Below are positions 62,682 to 64,000 of a stretch of DNA of 64,000 bases, piece after piece. The notes beneath the pieces were generated by a model that did no database searches, was not told where the DNA came from, and worked only from the letters and a program-made list of their open reading frames with translations. The stretch comes from Fasciolopsis buskii (taxonomy: Eukaryota > Platyhelminthes > Trematoda > Plagiorchiida > Fasciolidae). The position numbers and the translations under genes were made by a program. Position 1 is the stretch's first letter. Each line of letters starts with the position of its first letter. Where the stretch lies: the NCBI GenBank assembly GCA_008360955.1, contig LUCM01000669.1:130481-194480 (forward strand), written 5' to 3'.

Positions 62682-63066
62682 GATCAGTAATCGTCCAGGT
62701 GGTTCTCGCCGGAACTTATTGTCGTATTAATTATACCGGGCTGTGAGGGGAGAACAAACCAGTTGGTCAAATTCTGTCTCTCGTCCATCAGATGCCTTCA
62801 ACCAGATAGATGTGAACTAACCCAACTGCTTGACGCGTCTTTCAGACGAACAACTGCTTTCGTGCTCATGTTCACACGAGTGACAATCGGCACTCCTCTC
62901 GACCCGCGAACTATACATACACTCTGCTGTGGCAGTTTTCGATGGAGTTCGAATAACCACAAACGCCTTGTGTACAAAAACAACAAGAATTCAGAAATCA
63001 CTGAGCAGGAGGAAAACACTTCCGGACGTTTTTATTACCATTTCCAATATTAAAAACAGAAATTCA

Positions 63067-63107
63067 CCACACATACACACACACACACAGACACGCGTAC
63101 ACACACA
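63067..63107. repeat. (CA)n tract downstream of the gene
   Basis: Interrupted CA repeat about 390 nt after the stop codon. Confidence 0.85.
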
Positions 63108-63986
63108 AATTTACGAGAAATTTCAACATTAAGTGTAGAACTATCAGGCGTAAAGGGCAAGATATGACTGGCACTCATTGCTTCATTCCAGTTCAGCCTG
63201 AACACAAACCCCAGCGGCATGTCAAAACTGTGATGATCTCTGTCCGTCTCACCCCCCCCTTCTCTCTCCGTCCTGTTCTTCACGCTTCCCTATTTTTTTA
63301 ATCCTGCAGCCACCGGTAGAGTTTCCGTTAGAATGCTGTGATGCGAATTTTTATTTAGGGCTTTTACCAAAAGTCCCAAACTTATCCAAACGTGTACACC
63401 AACCCATCCTCGAGTATGAAAGCATCCATCGACCAATTGAAACAATCCCAACCATGGTCGACGGTAAAAGATGAGTGGAGTTTCTATACGTACACCCACA
63501 TACATAAAAACCGTAGAGATTAACTGAATGTACATCAAGATACGCGATGCCAACCGCAACAGACAAAATAGCGACAAAACCAAGATGTACGTACGAATCA
63601 TGAGATGTTTGTGATAAGCAAAAGAAAAACGAACGGATACGGAACAGAATAATCAATGTATGTATACAAATTTTCGCTTTACAGTTGCGCTTCTCTCCTT
63701 TCTGACGTCAGCGTTTAACCCTTTTTTATCGAAGAACGATTATTAATAATAATTATAGGGTTGTCCAGATATGTACATGAAAATTCTCCACAGAGTCATC
63801 AACCGTATGCAAATACTTCTGATTGATGAGCATATGGAGTCATGCATAGTTTCCGTGTCCAGAAGAGTGTTCATCAGGAGCGCTGAGGTACAATCAGGCT
63901 AATTTCTGCTTCTTCCAAACCGGTGTATCGTCTTTCTTCATATCGTCTTCGGGGTCGTGGAAAACTGGATTCGGTTGTGTCCTGTC

Positions 63987-63992
63987 AATAAA
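63987..63992 (+). promoter_or_regulatory. Possible polyadenylation hexamer AATAAA
   Basis: The only exact plus-strand AATAAA I noticed after the stop, 1.3 kb downstream. It is too distant and common to assign firmly; the true site may use a variant nearer the stop. Confidence 0.2.
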
Positions 63993-64000
63993 GATGAAGG

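Larger units (their letters stand above)
62682..64000. other. 3' UTR and/or intergenic sequence
   Basis: No exon recognised after the stop. It holds the (CA)n tract, a pyrimidine run near 63250 and the distant AATAAA. The minus-strand frames here (63290-63656) overlap one another and match no family I know. Confidence 0.55.

Noticed and set aside
63290..63656. Overlapping minus-strand frames downstream of the gene
   Set aside because: They overlap in different frames, have low complexity and match nothing known.

Overview
The window looks like nuclear DNA of a flatworm, most likely a digenean trematode. It is AT-rich, its exons are short and sit in multi-kilobase introns, and the introns carry decayed RTE-type and CR1/jockey-type LINEs, a tRNA-like SINE candidate and microsatellites. 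The large introns fit a big-genome fluke such as a fasciolid or echinostomatid. That placement is inference; no species marker was found.

One gene dominates: a plus-strand RIM-binding protein (RIM-BP/RIMBP2 family, a presynaptic active-zone scaffold). I could place 19 exons from 4001 to 62681. They join in one frame with matching phases, 5343 nt in total, which is 1780 codons plus a TAG stop. The true start codon lies outside the window or in an upstream exon I could not identify. In order the product has N-terminal coiled coil (exons 1-3), a Ser/Thr-rich linker, three fibronectin type III domains (exons 5-9), a long Arg/Ser/Pro-rich disordered centre (exons 10-13), SH3-II (exons 14-15), a linker, SH3-III (exons 16-17) and a polar tail ending in a basic stretch (exons 18-19). 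SH3-I, expected between the coiled coil and the FN3 block, was not found.

Layout: 1-4000 has no recognised exon and holds a (GACT)n microsatellite. 4001-9346 has the coiled-coil exons. 9347-17777 is intronic and contains a degenerate CR1-like LINE (about 10830-13880) and one small candidate exon. 17778-27995 has the FN3 exons. 30649-46960 has the disordered centre with a 5'-truncated RTE LINE at 32.3-33.1 kb. 46961-54994 is an 8 kb intron with a longer decayed RTE LINE (about 49560-51690) that seems interrupted by a foreign repeat. 54995-62681 has the two C-terminal SH3 domains and the tail. 62682-64000 is 3' UTR or intergenic DNA.

Function: in animals RIM-BP links RIM and voltage-gated calcium channels at release sites through its SH3 domains, which bind proline-rich peptides. 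This copy keeps SH3-II, SH3-III and all FN3 domains, so it is probably functional. No second protein-coding host gene, rRNA, intact tRNA or CRISPR array is supported.
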